Below, one piece after another: positions 5,069 through 5,807 of a DNA stretch of 5,807 nucleotides. This stretch comes from Deltaproteobacteria bacterium (lineage in GTDB: Bacteria; Desulfobacterota; Desulfobacteria; Desulfobacterales; JAFDDL01). The translations under genes and the position numbers were made by a program. The notes below the pieces were generated by a model. The model did not search any database. It saw only the letters and a program-made list of their open reading frames with translations, and was not told the DNA's origin. The DNA lies in NCBI GenBank assembly GCA_019310865.1, contig JAFDDL010000262.1, positions 1-5,807 on the forward strand, given 5' to 3'. Every line of letters starts with the position of its first letter. Position 1 is the stretch's first letter.

Positions 5069-5807
5069 ATGCCAATTAGAAATGCGGAATCGACCAAGCA
5101 GCAAATTCTGGAAACATATCAGGAAAAAACCAAAGGGTCTGCCGAACAGAATAAAACGGCCCGACGCTTTTTACCGGGCGGCGATACCCGGGCAGTCGCC
5201 TACCATGCCCCCTACCCTTTTTTTGCAGCCAGCGGGAAAGGTTGTTGCCTCTACGATTGCGACGGAAACGAAACCATAGACTTCGTCAACAACTTTACCG
5301 CATTGATCCACGGGCATGCCCATCCGCATGTGGTGGAAGCCCTCGTGGCACAGGCCGGAAAGGGAACGGCACACGGCGTTCCAACGCAGCTGCAGTATCA
5401 GCTTGCCCAAATTATATGCGATCGGGTGCCTTCCATGGACTCGCTCCGGTATTGTAACTCCGGCACCGAAGCGACCCTTTTTGCCATGCGCGCAGCAAGG
5501 GCCTTTACGGGCAAAAACGGTTTTCTCCGCATGGACGGTGGCTACAACGGAAGCCATGACTTTGTGGAGGTCAACATCACGCCGGATATGGCCGCGGAAG
5601 ATCTGCCCGCTCCTACGTGTGAAAAAGGTGTGTCGGATTCTGTTTTAAACGACATATACATTGCACCGTTTAACGATTTGGAGAAAGCGGAACGTATCCT
5701 TGTGCAAAACAAGGATCATGTTGCGGCGATTCTCATGGAACCCATGCTCGGAGCCGGTGGCCTGGTTATGCCGGCACCTGGGTACCTGCACGGCATGCGG
5801 GCGTTAG
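5069..5807 (+). CDS. Class III (fold type I) PLP aminotransferase, HemL-like, 3'-partial
   Basis: The first 246 codons of a PLP-dependent class III aminotransferase, open to the right edge. It begins at ATG 5069, 7 nt after a strong GGGAGG (5056-5061). Visible family features are FLPGGDTRA (34-42), the CLYDCDGNETIDFVNN segment (60-75), the phosphate-binding NSGTEATLFAMRAARAFTGK (130-149), YNGSHD (159-164) and the cofactor-ring Glu in EPMLGAGGLVMP (224-235). The PLP-binding Lys lies beyond the edge. The pattern is closest to glutamate-1-semialdehyde aminomutase and its relatives. It departs from true HemL: YNGSHD instead of YHGHHD, GGDTRAV instead of GGVNSPVR, and an N-terminal extension of about 25 residues. 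I therefore infer a paralogue with another amino-group substrate (amino acid, diamine or amino sugar) rather than the tetrapyrrole enzyme. Confidence 0.94.
   Translation, partial: MPIRNAESTKQQILETYQEKTKGSAEQNKTARRFLPGGDTRAVAYHAPYPFFAASGKGCCLYDCDGNETIDFVNNFTALIHGHAHPHVVEALVAQAGKGTAHGVPTQLQYQLAQIICDRVPSMDSLRYCNSGTEATLFAMRAARAFTGKNGFLRMDGGYNGSHDFVEVNITPDMAAEDLPAPTCEKGVSDSVLNDIYIAPFNDLEKAERILVQNKDHVAAILMEPMLGAGGLVMPAPGYLHGMRAL

Noticed and set aside
5171..5557. A 128-codon minus-strand ORF inside the aminotransferase.
   Set aside because: It lies opposite a clear class III aminotransferase frame with conserved PLP motifs; a shadow ORF.

Overview
The window carries two genes cut by its edges, a complete toxin-antitoxin operon, a leftward cluster of three intact genes plus one broken gene, and a regulatory region ahead of a rightward aminotransferase. 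Mixed GC content, bacterial Shine-Dalgarno sites, ATGA-type overlaps and a DUF1786 protein next to an M42 peptidase fit an anaerobic bacterium, plausibly a sulfate-reducing Desulfobacterota (deltaproteobacterial) lineage. That placement is inference: there is no rRNA gene or other strong marker here.

Layout. 1-885 (+): a metallophosphoesterase whose frame stays open to the left edge. 886-1526: a strong sigma70-type promoter overlaid by a 34-bp nested dyad, then a ribbon-helix-helix antitoxin and a MazF/PemK-type toxin overlapping by 4 bp. 1527-1580: a short convergent gap with no convincing terminator. 1581-4596 (-), in transcription order: an N-terminal fragment of an M42 metallopeptidase, an intact M42 metallopeptidase, a spacer built of hairpin-forming repeat DNA, a hotdog-fold acyl-CoA thioesterase and a DUF1786 (ASKHA-like) protein. 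Three of the junctions in this block are tight: the two M42 reading frames overlap by 4 bp, as do the thioesterase and DUF1786. 4597-4864 holds an uncertain leftward ORF. 4865-5068 has a TATAAT element, a perfect 20-bp palindrome and two adjacent hairpins. 5069-5807 (+): the first 246 codons of a class III (HemL-like) aminotransferase, cut by the right edge.

How the parts relate. The toxin-antitoxin pair is self-contained and probably autoregulated through the dyad. The leftward genes may be one transcript, but the 171-nt repeat-filled spacer between peptidase and thioesterase could attenuate, process or stabilise it, so the peptidase part and the thioesterase-DUF1786 pair may be expressed differently. 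The palindrome probably controls the aminotransferase, with a roughly 160-nt leader that could fold in two ways.

The least explained elements are the 107-nt hairpin repeat with its half copy (3108-3262), which supplies the M42 stop codon, and the coupled thioesterase-DUF1786 pair. I see no clear evidence of a wholly new multi-gene system.
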